A stretch of 64,000 bases of DNA from Anaerolineae bacterium (GCA_020848035.1 JADLAX010000077.1:178010-242009), one strand, 5' to 3'. Shown: positions 41,446 through 50,334, counted from the stretch's first letter. Notes: generated by a model from the letters alone, not told the origin. Translations and numbers: made by a program.

Positions 41446-42765
41446 ATGAAACAGTTGAAGTGGTTACTTTTTGTATCGGCCGTTTTTCTTCTCCTCGTGG
41501 CCTGTGGCGGGGCGGAACCGGAAACGGTGGAACCCAATACCATCACAGATAACACCGATACGCCCGTGGTAGAAGCGCCGACGGCTACCGTGCCACCACC
41601 GCCGCCCGTGGTGGTGGTTGAAGAAGGTGGCGCGGAAGGTGCAGAACCTGAAGCGCCGGTCGTCGAGCCGGAAGTGGTTGAGACAAAAATACGGCCGTGG
41701 CCCGCCGACAAGTTTGGTTATGGGGTTCAGATCCACGGCAACGCCACCGTGGGCGACCCCATCTTCACCATGGACACCGTCGAAGGGCAGCTGGGCCTGG
41801 ATTGGGTGAAGATGCAAATCCAGTGGTGGCTGATACACCCCTCACCCGATGCCGACCAATGGTTTTTCTACGATGGCGTCATTGATGAGGCCGCTAACCA
41901 CAACCTGAACCTGATGGTCAGCGTTGTTGGTTCCCCAGACTGGACACGGGCCGCCGCCAACCACATTGGCCCGCCCGATGATTACAACGAATACGCCACC
42001 TTCCTCACCGAGCTGATCACCCGTCATCCCGGCCAGATCGATGCCATCGAAGTGTGGAACGAGCAAAATCTGGACCGCGAGTGGCAAACGGCCAACGGCA
42101 TCAGCCCGGAAGATTACGTGCGTTTCCTGGAAGTAGCCTACAACGCCATCAAAGCCGCCGATCCGAACATCATCGTCATTAGCGGGGCGCTGTCGCCCAC
42201 CGGCACGGGGGACTGGGTGCGCTGGGCCGACGATTTTGAGTACCTGGACCGGGCGCTGGCTGCAGGCATGCTGAACTTTGCCGACTGCGTGGGCGCGCAC
42301 CACAACGGCTACAACATCGCCCCAGATGTGGCATTTGATCAGGCAGGTGGCACGGCGGAGGCGGCAACGGCCGTTTTCCGTGGCCCCTTCGACAATCCGC
42401 ATCACAGCTGGAGCTTCAAAACCACCCTGGACACGTATGCGCAAAAAATCCAGGCGGTAGACCCCACCATGAAGCTGTGCGTGACCGAGTTCGGCTGGGC
42501 CAGCAGTGAAGGGTACGACGTGGTGCCCGAAGGGTTTGCCTTTGCTCAGGACAACACGCTGGAAGAACAGGCCGCTTACATCGTGCAGGCGTTCCAGCAA
42601 ATGCACAACTCTGGCAGTGTCTGGCTGGCCTTCCTGTTCAACTATGACTTTGGCAACAAAGGCAGCGGCCCGCAGGACGATCCGGTGCCTTACAGCATCG
42701 TGGATATCAACGGCGCACCGCGCCCGGCGTTTACCGCCGTGGCCGACATGGAAAAATCCGACTAG
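41446..42765 (+). CDS. Lipoprotein with clan-A glycosidase-like (GH39/GH5-type) domain
   Basis: The 439-residue protein has a lipoprotein signal (WLLFVSAVFLLLVACGG) and a Thr/Pro/Glu-rich linker to about residue 80, then a TIM-barrel domain. The conserved acid/base Glu is in EVWNEQNLDREW (about 204), with YNAIKAADPNIIVISGALSP, and the nucleophile Glu in CVTEFGWASSEGYD (about 346). The barrel is homologous to the C-terminus of the preceding gene. Substrate unknown; an extracellular beta-glycosidase acting on polysaccharide is the likeliest role. It starts just after a terminator, so it probably has its own promoter. Confidence 0.8.
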   Translation: MKQLKWLLFVSAVFLLLVACGGAEPETVEPNTITDNTDTPVVEAPTATVPPPPPVVVVEEGGAEGAEPEAPVVEPEVVETKIRPWPADKFGYGVQIHGNATVGDPIFTMDTVEGQLGLDWVKMQIQWWLIHPSPDADQWFFYDGVIDEAANHNLNLMVSVVGSPDWTRAAANHIGPPDDYNEYATFLTELITRHPGQIDAIEVWNEQNLDREWQTANGISPEDYVRFLEVAYNAIKAADPNIIVISGALSPTGTGDWVRWADDFEYLDRALAAGMLNFADCVGAHHNGYNIAPDVAFDQAGGTAEAATAVFRGPFDNPHHSWSFKTTLDTYAQKIQAVDPTMKLCVTEFGWASSEGYDVVPEGFAFAQDNTLEEQAAYIVQAFQQMHNSGSVWLAFLFNYDFGNKGSGPQDDPVPYSIVDINGAPRPAFTAVADMEKSD

Positions 42766-42778
42766 CTCAACAGCATCC

Positions 42779-42819
42779 CGGGCGGCGATTACCGCAATGG
42801 TAAATCGCCGCCCGCTTTT
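42779..42819 (+). terminator. Terminator between the second and third glycosidase-like genes
   Basis: CGGGCGGCGATTACC (42779-42793) pairs with GGTAAATCGCCGCCCG (42799-42814, one bulged base), followed by CTTTTTC. The next gene's TTG start is only 9 bp beyond. Confidence 0.8.
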
Positions 42820-42827
42820 TCAACCTC

Positions 42828-44069
42828 TTGAAGCATAAACACCGGCTCCTCTACATCCTTACCCTCATACTGTTCATGCTGTTTTTCACAGCCTGTGGCA
42901 GCGCCCCCACGGACCCCACTTCAGACAGTGCGCAGCCAGCAACGGCCGTTGCCACCACCACCCTACCCCCGCCAGAAGTAGAAGTGATCGTAAACGGAAC
43001 GGCCGTGCCCGACCCCACCCCCACTCGGCCCGCAGGCCAGCTCTTCAACTCCCCCGAATACGGCGTGCACCTGTCCCAATGGTGGCACGTCGATGATGTG
43101 CTGCCGCGCGATCTGGAAATGGTGCAGGAGATGGGCTTTGGCTGGGTCAAACAGGTTTTCGCCTGGCGCGACATTGAAGGTAATGCCAAAGGCGAATTCG
43201 ACTGGTACCGCCCCGACCGCATCGTGCAGCAAGCCAATGAGGCCAATCTCAACCTGCTCATCCGCATCGATCACCAGCCGCTGTGGAGCGTCCAGGCGCT
43301 GGTCGACAAGCCGATCACCCAAAATCAGCCGCCGGTAGATTACCAGGACTTCGGCGATTTCTGTTTTGCCCTGGCCGACCGCTACCAGGGGCAAATCCAG
43401 GCGTACCAGGTATGGAACGAGCCCAATCTCAGCCGGGAATGGGGCGAACAAACCCCCAGCCCTGCCGAATACACGGCACTGCTGCGCGTTTGTTACGAAG
43501 GCATAAAAGCGGCCGACCCGGAGGCCATCGTTGTTTCTGCCGGGCTGGCCCCGACTGGCGACCAGCCCCCCCGCGCCATGCCCGACGATGAATTCCTGCG
43601 CGGCATGTACGCAGCCGGTGCCGCTAACTACTTTGATGCTCTCGGCCTGAACGCCCCCGGCTACAAAGCGCCACCACAGCTGTCGCCCGAGGAAGGTCTC
43701 AATGAAATCTGGGGCGGCCACCGGTGGAATGTCTTCCGCCATGTGGAGGACATGCGCGAGATCATGGTGGCCAACGGTGACGCCGCCAAACAGGTTGTCA
43801 TTCTGGAAACGGGCTGGATTTTGCGGCAAGAGCTCCATCCATCCTACACCTGGCACGGGGTAACGGAACAGCAGCAGGCCGAATACCTGGTAGGTGCTTA
43901 TCAATGGGCCAGAGAAAACTGGCAGCCCTGGATTGGCCCAATTTTTACCATTTACATGGCAGACGCCACCTGGACACCTGAAGCACACGAGCAGTATTGG
44001 TGGTCCATCGTCCTGCCAGACGGTGCCCCGCGCCCGGCTTACCTGGCGCTCAAGGCAATGCCCAAATAG
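42828..44069 (+). CDS. Third clan-A glycosidase-like lipoprotein
   Basis: The 413-residue product has a lipoprotein signal (LLYILTLILFMLFFTACGS) that requires the TTG start at 42828; the first ATG would cut it off. After a Thr/Pro linker, the barrel carries QVWNEPNLSREWG (acid/base Glu) and VVILETGWI (nucleophile Glu), with YEGIKAADPEAIVVSAGLAP matching the two genes upstream. It is the third paralogue in the row. The stop is 2 bp before the CopD-like gene, so those two are co-transcribed. Confidence 0.8.
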   Translation: MKHKHRLLYILTLILFMLFFTACGSAPTDPTSDSAQPATAVATTTLPPPEVEVIVNGTAVPDPTPTRPAGQLFNSPEYGVHLSQWWHVDDVLPRDLEMVQEMGFGWVKQVFAWRDIEGNAKGEFDWYRPDRIVQQANEANLNLLIRIDHQPLWSVQALVDKPITQNQPPVDYQDFGDFCFALADRYQGQIQAYQVWNEPNLSREWGEQTPSPAEYTALLRVCYEGIKAADPEAIVVSAGLAPTGDQPPRAMPDDEFLRGMYAAGAANYFDALGLNAPGYKAPPQLSPEEGLNEIWGGHRWNVFRHVEDMREIMVANGDAAKQVVILETGWILRQELHPSYTWHGVTEQQQAEYLVGAYQWARENWQPWIGPIFTIYMADATWTPEAHEQYWWSIVLPDGAPRPAYLALKAMPK

Positions 44070-44071
44070 CT

Positions 44072-44566
44072 ATGTTCTGGATACTCGTTTTGTCTTACTG
44101 GATTCACCTGCTAGCCACCGTGGTGTGGTTTGGCAGCCTGGTGCTGATGGGCCTGGCGGCCTGGCCTGCCCGGCAAAAAGGCATCGCCGCCTACAACAGC
44201 TGGCTCACCCTGCAAAAGCGCCTGACACCCTGGGCCAACGTCAGCCTCATCTTGCTGCTTATCACCGGCTTTGTGCAGATGACCAACGATACCAACTATA
44301 ACGGCTTCCTGGCCATCGACAGCGTGTGGGCCTGGGCGATGCTGGTCAAGCACGCAGCATTTGTTTTGCTGGCGGCCATCACGGTTTATTTGCAGTTTGG
44401 TTTGTATCCGGCGATGGACCGGCTGGCGCTGCTGGCCGAAAAACGGCCGAATCTGGCCCAAACCGAACAGTCTAAACTGGATCAGCGCGAAAAACAGATG
44501 CTGGGGCTGAACCTGGCCTGCGCCGCCTTAATTTTGTTTTGCACGGCCGTCGCCACGGCCGTTTAA
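44072..44566 (+). CDS. CopD-like four-helix membrane protein
   Basis: The 164-residue protein has four membrane segments. The first contains WIHLLATVVWFGSLV and the third LVKHAAFVLLAAITVYLQFGLYPAMDR, the His positions typical of the CopD/DUF2269 group, which may bind heme or copper. The precise substrate is unknown. ATG 44072 starts two bases after the preceding stop, so translation is probably coupled. The longer upstream frame overlaps the glycosidase-like gene and is not used. Confidence 0.75.
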   Translation: MFWILVLSYWIHLLATVVWFGSLVLMGLAAWPARQKGIAAYNSWLTLQKRLTPWANVSLILLLITGFVQMTNDTNYNGFLAIDSVWAWAMLVKHAAFVLLAAITVYLQFGLYPAMDRLALLAEKRPNLAQTEQSKLDQREKQMLGLNLACAALILFCTAVATAV

Positions 44567-44751
44567 CTCCCTCTACCCACAACTGCAAATCCCCCACCAA
44601 TCCTGCCCTACCAGACAGAAAAAGGGTGGTGTACGGCCGTTCCCCATAAAGATTTGGTAAGTGTGGTCGTAAGCTGCCTTTTATACACTACCCGTGAGTC
44701 AAAGAACCCGCCTGATACCTGTATTGTTTTAGCTTTAGTAGGAGCATATCC

Positions 44752-45435
44752 GTGATTCTCCAGACAAATCGACTCCCGGAAAGCGCAAACGTCGAACTCA
44801 ATACCACGCAAAACAAAAGCTTGCGCTCATCGCGTTACAACCTCGTAGCCAAGCTGATGCTTGATTACGCTATTGCGCTGCCAAGTTTGCTGCTGCTGGC
44901 CCCGCTTTTTATCCTGTTGACCCTGCTGGTAAAGCTGGATTCACCAGGGCCGGTTTTTTACCGTCGGCGGGTGTTGGGTCAGGACGGCCGTGTGTTTGAC
45001 GCCTTTAAGTTCCGCACCATGCACGTAAACGGCGACGAAATTTTGGCCCGCTACCCCAAGCTGCGCCAGGAATTGAACAAAAATTACAAACTGAAGTGCG
45101 ATCCGCGCGTAACGCGTGTAGGCAAACTGCTGCGCAAATTTAGCCTGGATGAACTGCCCCAGCTGCTCAACGTGCTGGCGCGAGACATGTCCATCGTCGG
45201 CCCGCGCATCATCACTCCCAGCGAAATTGGCAAGTACGGTCCGCACGGGGCCATGCTGATGCGGGTAATGCCTGGTCTGACCGGGTTGTGGCAGGTAAGC
45301 GGCCGTTCCAACACCACCTACGACGAACGGGTCGCACTAGATATGCAATACATCACCAAATGGTCTGTCTGGCTGGACATCAAAATTCTGCTGTGGACCA
45401 TTCCGGTTGTTTTGAAGGGTGACGGAGCCTACTAA
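44752..45435 (+). CDS. Undecaprenyl-phosphate sugar phosphotransferase (bacterial sugar transferase)
   Basis: The 227-residue protein has the short monotopic form of the PF02397 family: one membrane helix (LDYAIALPSLLLLAPLFILLT), then KLDSPGPVFYRRRVLGQDGR, FKFRTMHVNGD, LLRKFSLDELPQLLNVL, DMSIVGPRIITP and PGLTGLWQVSGRSNTTY. It transfers a sugar 1-phosphate to the lipid carrier and starts exopolysaccharide or glycan assembly. GTG 44752 follows AGGAG by 7 nt. No glycosyltransferase cluster is adjacent, which is unusual for this enzyme. Confidence 0.9.
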   Translation: MILQTNRLPESANVELNTTQNKSLRSSRYNLVAKLMLDYAIALPSLLLLAPLFILLTLLVKLDSPGPVFYRRRVLGQDGRVFDAFKFRTMHVNGDEILARYPKLRQELNKNYKLKCDPRVTRVGKLLRKFSLDELPQLLNVLARDMSIVGPRIITPSEIGKYGPHGAMLMRVMPGLTGLWQVSGRSNTTYDERVALDMQYITKWSVWLDIKILLWTIPVVLKGDGAY

Positions 45436-45529
45436 CCTCTGTCCTTTTGGGAGCCATCTTTATTGTCATGCGGCGACGGCGCCAGCTGGCAATCGTGTGT
45501 AAGAAAACAGATTGATTACCTCCTTCTGG

Positions 45530-45561
45530 CCCCTCGGCACGACTGCTGCCGAGGGGTTTCT
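45530..45561 (+). terminator. Terminator of the sugar transferase gene
   Basis: CCCCTCGGCA (45530-45539) pairs perfectly with TGCCGAGGGG (45547-45556), followed by TTTCTTCTT. Confidence 0.75.
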
Positions 45562-45639
45562 TCTTGCCTCCACCCAGGCATCGTTTCATCATTATCCATT
45601 TTGGATCTTGAGCATTTCATCCGAAAGACCCAACACTTT

Positions 45640-45668
45640 CTGCCAATTACCTGAATCCCCGTTACAAT
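45640..45668 (+). promoter_or_regulatory. Promoter of rnz, probably leaderless
   Basis: CTGCCA (45640-45645) and TACAAT (45663-45668) are 17 bp apart. The start codon at 45676 is only 7 bp after the -10 box, and no Shine-Dalgarno sequence is seen. Confidence 0.4.
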
Positions 45669-45675
45669 ACACCCC

Positions 45676-46623
45676 ATGTTTGAATTAATCTTCTTGGGCA
45701 CTTCTGCGTCGGCACCTTCGGTACAGCGAGGGCTGTCGGCGCATATGGTTTTGTATCGCGAGCATCGCTTTTTGATTGACTGCGGCGAAGGCACGCAGCG
45801 CCAGATTTTGCACAGCGGGCTGGGCTTTAAGCGGCTGAACAAGGTACTGCTGACACATGGTCATCTTGACCACATCTTGGGGCTTGGCGGTTTTGTTTCT
45901 ACGCTGGGGCGCTGGGAAAACATGGATCGGGTGGACATTTTTGCCGGGCGCAGCACGCTGGCCCGGGTACATGATTTATTGTTTCGTGTGGTCTTCCCCA
46001 ACGGCCGTTCCCCCCTCCACATCGAACTGACCCCCATTGACGGCGGCATCATCCTGGGTGACGACAAATTTACTCTCACCGCCTTCCCGGTGCAGCACCG
46101 CGGCCCGGACTGTTTTGGCTTTTTGTTTGAGGAAAAAGAGCACCGCCCCTTTTTAGCAGAAAAGGCGGGTGAGCTGGGCGTGCCGTTTGGCCCTGAGCGG
46201 GCCAAGCTGGTGCGAGGGGAAAGCGTGACGTTGGCCGACGGCCGTATCATCCGACCCGAGGATGTGTTGGGTGAAGCGCTGCCTGGCACCAAGTACGTGC
46301 ATGTGGGCGATGTCGGCCGGATCGACGAACTGCTGCCCGTGTGCCAGAACGCCCACGCCCTGGTAATTGAAGCCACCTACCTGGAGGAAGATGCGGCAAT
46401 GGCCCGCCAGTTTGGCCACATGACGGCCGCCCAGGCGGCCCGGCTGGCCAAAGAGACCAACGTCAACACCCTGATTTTGACCCACTTGTCGCGGCGGTAT
46501 AGCGGCCGTATGATTCGCCAGGAAGCCCGCGCCATCTTCCCCAACACCTACGTCGCCCGCGACTTTGACCACTTCCAAATTACCCGCAACGGCGCGGAGA
46601 AGGTTGACAAAGAAAAAGAGTAA
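45676..46623 (+). CDS. rnz: Ribonuclease Z
   Basis: RNase Z removes the 3' trailer from tRNA precursors. The 315-residue metallo-beta-lactamase-fold protein starts FELIFLGTSASAPSVQRG and has HMVLYREHRFLIDCGEGTQ, the zinc motif LLTHGHLDHILGLGG, the exosite region, and HVGDVGRIDEL, VIEATYLEED, FGHMTAAQAARLA and LILTHLSRRY. All are in the expected order and length. The gene is separate from its neighbours, with a PIN toxin gene converging from the right. Confidence 0.92.
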   Translation: MFELIFLGTSASAPSVQRGLSAHMVLYREHRFLIDCGEGTQRQILHSGLGFKRLNKVLLTHGHLDHILGLGGFVSTLGRWENMDRVDIFAGRSTLARVHDLLFRVVFPNGRSPLHIELTPIDGGIILGDDKFTLTAFPVQHRGPDCFGFLFEEKEHRPFLAEKAGELGVPFGPERAKLVRGESVTLADGRIIRPEDVLGEALPGTKYVHVGDVGRIDELLPVCQNAHALVIEATYLEEDAAMARQFGHMTAAQAARLAKETNVNTLILTHLSRRYSGRMIRQEARAIFPNTYVARDFDHFQITRNGAEKVDKEKE

Positions 46624-46627
46624 AGAT

Positions 46628-47053
46628 TCAAAACGGGGTTTGGATTTCACAACCTTCAATCAACTGACCACTATTTAAATCTTCTGTCCAAATGACTTTA
46701 CAGCCAAGCTGATTCGCGCTCCGCACAATCATGCTGTCCCAGAAGGAAAGCGGGTGGCGTTGTTGTATTTGGACAGCACTCAAAATGTCTTCCACCTGCG
46801 GCTGATAAATGTGCCAAAGGCTCAAATCTGAGATGATTTGCGCAGCTTCTGTAGGCGCAAGCGGGTTTACCAACTTCCGTGTGATAGTTACATAAAATTC
46901 TTCCAGAACCTGGATGCTGATACACCCGGTCCGCTCTTGCCAGAGCTGTCGCAAAAGGGCTTTGGCTTGCTGCTGCTTTTGGGCATTGCTGCTGTCGTAG
47001 GCATAGACAAGCACATTTGTATCCACAAACTGGTAGCTGAGTTCATCGTTCAT
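46628..47053 (-). CDS. PIN-domain toxin of a second toxin-antitoxin pair
   Basis: The 141-residue protein has the PIN acidic residues in FVDTNVLVYAYD (N-terminal Asp), QVLEEFYVTITRK (Glu), SFWDSMIVRSA (Asp) and WTEDLNSGQ (Asp). It overlaps the antitoxin gene by 11 bp. The start at 47053 gives normal PIN spacing; the upstream Met codons lie deeper in the antitoxin gene. It would act as an RNA-cleaving toxin. Confidence 0.85.
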   Translation of the reverse strand: MNDELSYQFVDTNVLVYAYDSSNAQKQQQAKALLRQLWQERTGCISIQVLEEFYVTITRKLVNPLAPTEAAQIISDLSLWHIYQPQVEDILSAVQIQQRHPLSFWDSMIVRSANQLGCKVIWTEDLNSGQLIEGCEIQTPF

Positions 47054-47285
47054 GAAGCTCATCCCGCGTCCAGCTTGTGGATTCACTCAGGCCAAAGTCA
47101 TACCCTTTTTCCATCAGCACCAGCTGGCGCTGCCGGGCAATTTCATACATGTCTGCCTTTGCTACGATTGCTTCAAGCGTCTCTGTCAGCAAAGATGACA
47201 AAGAGGTTTGCCGTTCCGCCGCTAGAATTTTGGCCTTGCGCAATGTTTCCTTGGGTAAAGACAAAGTTACGTTCTGTCGCTCCAT
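47043..47285 (-). CDS. Ribbon-helix-helix antitoxin of the second pair
   Basis: The 80-residue protein starts with an RHH segment (QNVTLSLPKETLRKAKILAA, SLSSLLTETLEAIV) and ends with an acidic, Ser/Thr-rich tail (GLSESTSWTRDELHER) expected to block the PIN toxin. Upstream, ACGCAAAT and ATTTACGT form a loose inverted repeat that may be its operator. It is not closely similar to the antitoxin at 14058. Confidence 0.82.
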   Translation of the reverse strand: MERQNVTLSLPKETLRKAKILAAERQTSLSSLLTETLEAIVAKADMYEIARQRQLVLMEKGYDFGLSESTSWTRDELHER

Positions 47286-47431
47286 AAATAACCTCCACGC
47301 AAATCAGTGTAACACGCATTTACGTGAGGTTCAACACTCAATTTCATAATCATCTTTCTGATTTTTGCGTAGCTTTGTTTGCGGGTAAAATGACGGCCGT
47401 AATCCAACCCCATCTGCATACGGAGAAAAAC

Positions 47432-48649
47432 ATGTCCCAAACCCGCCCCATCACAATTCTGGCCCTGGCCAGCGAATGCAAAGGCATCCCCTACCTGCGG
47501 GAAGCCCACCGACAAGGTGCGCGTGTCCTGCTGCTGGTAGCTGAAGAAGCTGCTCACAACCCAGATTGGCCCATGGACGCCATTGCCGAACGCTTCATCA
47601 TGCCCAATCTGTCCACACAGCCAGACATCACCTACGCCGTGAGTTACCTGGCCCGCACCGAGAAGATTGACCGGATTGTGGCTCTGGACGACTACGACGT
47701 GGCCACGGCCGCTTCCCTGCGCGAGCACCTGCGCATTCCCGGCATGGGTGAAACCACGGCACGTCACTTCCGCGACAAGCTGGCGATGCGCGTGCAGGCG
47801 CGGGATGAAGGGGTGCTGGTGCCGGAATTTACGGCCGTTTTCAACAACGACGAGCTCAACGATTTTCTCCACCGCGTGCCTACGCCCTGGGTGCTCAAAC
47901 CCCGCTTCGAGGCCGGCGCCGTGGGCATTCGCAAGCTGTATGAAGCCGATGCCGTCTGGCAGGCGGTGAACGAGTTGGGCGACCAGCGCTCGTTTTACCT
48001 GCTGGAGCAGTTTGTGGTAGGCAACGTCTGTCATGTGGATTCGCTGATCTGGGAAAAAGAGGTGGTGTTTGCCATTGCCAGCCAGTACGGCACGCCGCCG
48101 CTGACCGTCACCACGGGCGGCGGCATCTTCAACACGCGCACCCTGGCCCGCGACAGCGAAAGCAGCCAGGCGCTCATCGCCGCCAACGAGAACCTGATGC
48201 GCGTCCTGCGCCAGGTGCGCGGCGTGGCCCACACCGAGTTTATTCAGGCGGAAGCCGACGGCCGTTTCTACTTCCTGGAAACGGCTGCCCGCGTCGGCGG
48301 GGCCAACATCGACCGGCTGGTGGAGGCTGCCACCGGGATTGTGCTGTGGCAGGAAGCCGCCCGCATCGACCTAGCCAGCGTGCGGCGCGAGGCGTACCAG
48401 CCGCCCACACCGCGCGGTGATTACGCCGGGCTCATCATCTGCCTGGCCCAGCAGGAACACCCCGACTTGTCTGCTTACACCGATCCAGAAATTGTGTGGC
48501 GGCTGCCCAAGAAGTATCATGCCGGGCTGCTGGTGGCGGGGGCAGATTACGGCCGTATCCAGCACCTCATCACCAACTACAACGAACGTTTTGCCCGCGA
48601 CTTTCTCACCTCGGCCCCACCCAAGTCTAAAGTGCGGACACAAATTTGA
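47432..48649 (+). CDS. ATP-grasp family carboxylate-amine ligase
   Basis: The 405-residue protein has the pre-ATP-grasp domain (ITILALASECKGIPYLREAH, DRIVALDDYDVATAASLREHL) and the ATP-grasp core (FRDKLAMRVQARDEGVLVPEF, PWVLKPRFEAGAVGIRKL, FYLLEQFVVG, HTEFIQAEADGRFYFLETAARVGG). Family members ligate a carboxylate to an amine through an acyl phosphate; the substrates here are unknown. ATG 47432 follows GGAG; the upstream extension is not conserved-looking. A long C/G-rich repeat follows the stop. Confidence 0.85.
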   Translation: MSQTRPITILALASECKGIPYLREAHRQGARVLLLVAEEAAHNPDWPMDAIAERFIMPNLSTQPDITYAVSYLARTEKIDRIVALDDYDVATAASLREHLRIPGMGETTARHFRDKLAMRVQARDEGVLVPEFTAVFNNDELNDFLHRVPTPWVLKPRFEAGAVGIRKLYEADAVWQAVNELGDQRSFYLLEQFVVGNVCHVDSLIWEKEVVFAIASQYGTPPLTVTTGGGIFNTRTLARDSESSQALIAANENLMRVLRQVRGVAHTEFIQAEADGRFYFLETAARVGGANIDRLVEAATGIVLWQEAARIDLASVRREAYQPPTPRGDYAGLIICLAQQEHPDLSAYTDPEIVWRLPKKYHAGLLVAGADYGRIQHLITNYNERFARDFLTSAPPKSKVRTQI

Positions 48650-48650
48650 C

Positions 48651-48730
48651 CCCCCACCCTAACCCTCCCCCTGAGAGGAGGAGGGAATTTAGCCCCCTCT
48701 CCCTCTCAGGGAGAGGGCTGGGGTGAGGGT
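48651..48730. repeat. Long hairpin repeat, copy 1 (CCCCACCCTAACCCTCCCC type)
   Basis: An 80-bp element of pyrimidine-rich and purine-rich arms (CCCACCCTAACCCTCCCCCTG ... GAGAGGGCTGGGGTGAGGG, in parts) directly follows the ATP-grasp stop. A second copy, about 90% identical, lies at 51986-52066, also just after a stop codon. Confidence 0.8.
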
Positions 48731-48751
48731 AAAAATCACACAATTACACCG

Positions 48752-49561
48752 CTACGCCCTGTCATACCCTGGTGGCGGATCCACCGGCCCATTAAAGGAC
48801 ATCACGTTAAACACGCCGCCCTGCGGATCTTGAACGACGGCAAAAATGCCCATTTGTCCGGCTGGCGTTGGCGGCACCAGGATTGTGCCGCCCAACTGCT
48901 CCGCTAACGCCGCTTTAGCTGCCACATCCTCCACCATGAAATAAACCGACCAGTTGTGGGGCACTTCTGGCCCCCAATTTTCGTCCATGGTGATCATGCC
49001 TGCTTGCATACGGCCGTTTGCCGCAAACGTTACATACCCATTTTCATCCGCAGCACTGGTCCAGCCAAAAACCGCTTCGTAAAACGCTTTGGCGGCGTCG
49101 GGCTGGCGCGTTTGCAGTTCATTCCAGACCAACGTGTTGGGCAGGTTCACCAGCTGCGCGCCAATGTGCCCCGTGGGCTGCCACACGCCAAACGGCGTGC
49201 CCGTCGCATCCGTGCCCACCAGCATACGGCCGGAATCCATCACGTCCATCGGCGCAAAGGTGAGCGTACCGCCAGCGGCCACCATTTTGGCGGCGATGGC
49301 CTCAATATCATCATGTTTCACGTAGGAGCTCCAAAAGGCAGGCACCCCCTGCGCCTTCAGCTCTGGCTGCATCTCACCCAGTCCAGCCACATTTTTACCA
49401 CCAAGTTGAAGCATGGTGTAAACGCCACCAAAATCAATCGGACGGTCTTCGGCCTCCCAGCCAAACAAACCTGCATAAAATGCTTTGGCCCCTTCGGGAT
49501 CTGGCGTGCTCAGATCCACCCAGCAAAAAACACCATCGGGATAACGTTCAACTGTCTGCAT
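48752..49561 (-). CDS. Two-domain VOC (glyoxalase/bleomycin-resistance-like) protein
   Basis: The 269-residue protein contains two VOC modules in tandem: FCWVDLSTPDPEGAKAFYAG (residues 12-125) and VWNELQTRQPDAAKAFYEAVFGW (about 143-260). Both repeat the betaalphabetabetabeta pattern and end with PFGVWQP or GGVFNVMSF. Two-module proteins of this type (27-kDa antigen CFP30B-like) have unknown substrates. It stands between two plus-strand genes. Confidence 0.85.
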   Translation of the reverse strand: MQTVERYPDGVFCWVDLSTPDPEGAKAFYAGLFGWEAEDRPIDFGGVYTMLQLGGKNVAGLGEMQPELKAQGVPAFWSSYVKHDDIEAIAAKMVAAGGTLTFAPMDVMDSGRMLVGTDATGTPFGVWQPTGHIGAQLVNLPNTLVWNELQTRQPDAAKAFYEAVFGWTSAADENGYVTFAANGRMQAGMITMDENWGPEVPHNWSVYFMVEDVAAKAALAEQLGGTILVPPTPAGQMGIFAVVQDPQGGVFNVMSFNGPVDPPPGYDRA

Positions 49562-49863
49562 CTCACAATCTCCTTTGTTTTGGACCCTAAAAAGTGCGGT
49601 AAGGTCTACTTACGAACCGTCAAATTATACCATAAAAATAGAACTTATGTGCTAATTTTCCGCCTGAAAATGACCGTTTGGTAGGTAAAAGGCCTAAACT
49701 TGATGCTTCTTTGTAAATATATTTGACACATCAACTATATTGCTTATAATCCCACGCTGTTTTGGCAGCACCAGGCTGCTGCTCGTGACAATCAATCTGT
49801 TTACAACGCACACAACCGTTCCACAGGGAACATAGATCCAAATTTTATGGAGGTAAATATCGT
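49562..49863. other. Divergent promoter region
   Basis: About 300 bp without a gene, AT-rich, between the VOC gene and the CBM48-like gene. It contains the strong promoter at 49723 and a leader hairpin (GCAGCACCAGGCTGCTGC) around 49766-49783. Confidence 0.5.
49723..49750 (+). promoter_or_regulatory. Strong sigma-70 promoter of the CBM48-like gene
   Basis: TTGACA (49723-49728), a 16-bp spacer and TATAAT (49745-49750) match both consensus boxes exactly. The leader is about 105 nt with a small hairpin and GGAGG just before ATG 49864. This is the best promoter in the window, so the small protein is likely abundant. Confidence 0.8.
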
Positions 49864-50157
49864 ATGTTGACAAAAAAGTTCTTGAAGACAAAGGACGAAT
49901 GTGAGGTAACGTTTGAGGTAAGTGTGGCCAACGCCGACCAGGTCGTGTTGGTTTCTGAGCACAACAACTGGGAACCAATCGAAATGAAGCAGGTGAAAGA
50001 CGGCCCCTTCCGCGCCAAGGTCCGCCTGCCCAAAGAAGGCAAGTTCCAGTTCCGCTACCTGGTCAACGGCTCGGAGTGGCACAACGACGAAGCCGCCGAC
50101 GCCTACTGGGCCAACGAACACGGCAGCGAGAACAGCGTTATCTTTACCGCGAACTAA
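49864..50157 (+). CDS. Small CBM48/isoamylase-N-like protein
   Basis: The 97-residue protein consists of one early-set beta-sandwich domain of the glycogen-binding CBM48/AMPK type: VTFEVSVANADQVVLVSEHNNWEPIEM and FRAKVRLPKEGKFQFRYLVNG, then WHNDEAADAYWANEHGSENS. Stand-alone forms are common in Anaerolineae-like genomes, and their role is not known; binding of alpha-glucan is inferred. It has a consensus promoter, GGAGG and its own terminator, so it is a strongly expressed single gene. Confidence 0.85.
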   Translation: MLTKKFLKTKDECEVTFEVSVANADQVVLVSEHNNWEPIEMKQVKDGPFRAKVRLPKEGKFQFRYLVNGSEWHNDEAADAYWANEHGSENSVIFTAN

Positions 50158-50182
50158 AGCGGCCTGTTTTTTACGTCGGAGA

Positions 50183-50215
50183 AAGGACGATTTGCCGGGC
50201 AGATCGTCCTTTTTT
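50183..50215 (+). terminator. Terminator of the CBM48-like gene
   Basis: AAGGACGAT (50183-50191) pairs with ATCGTCCTT (50203-50211) and is followed by a run of T. Confidence 0.8.
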
Positions 50216-50334
50216 GTTGTTTGCCTCCGGCGAATTACAGCAACCTTACCAAATGCTTACACGTTGCTAAACGGCCGTCTTACCCCCCATTCTCCTGCTA
50301 TACTGCTCCCAAATTATGCAAAGGAGCAGATTTT

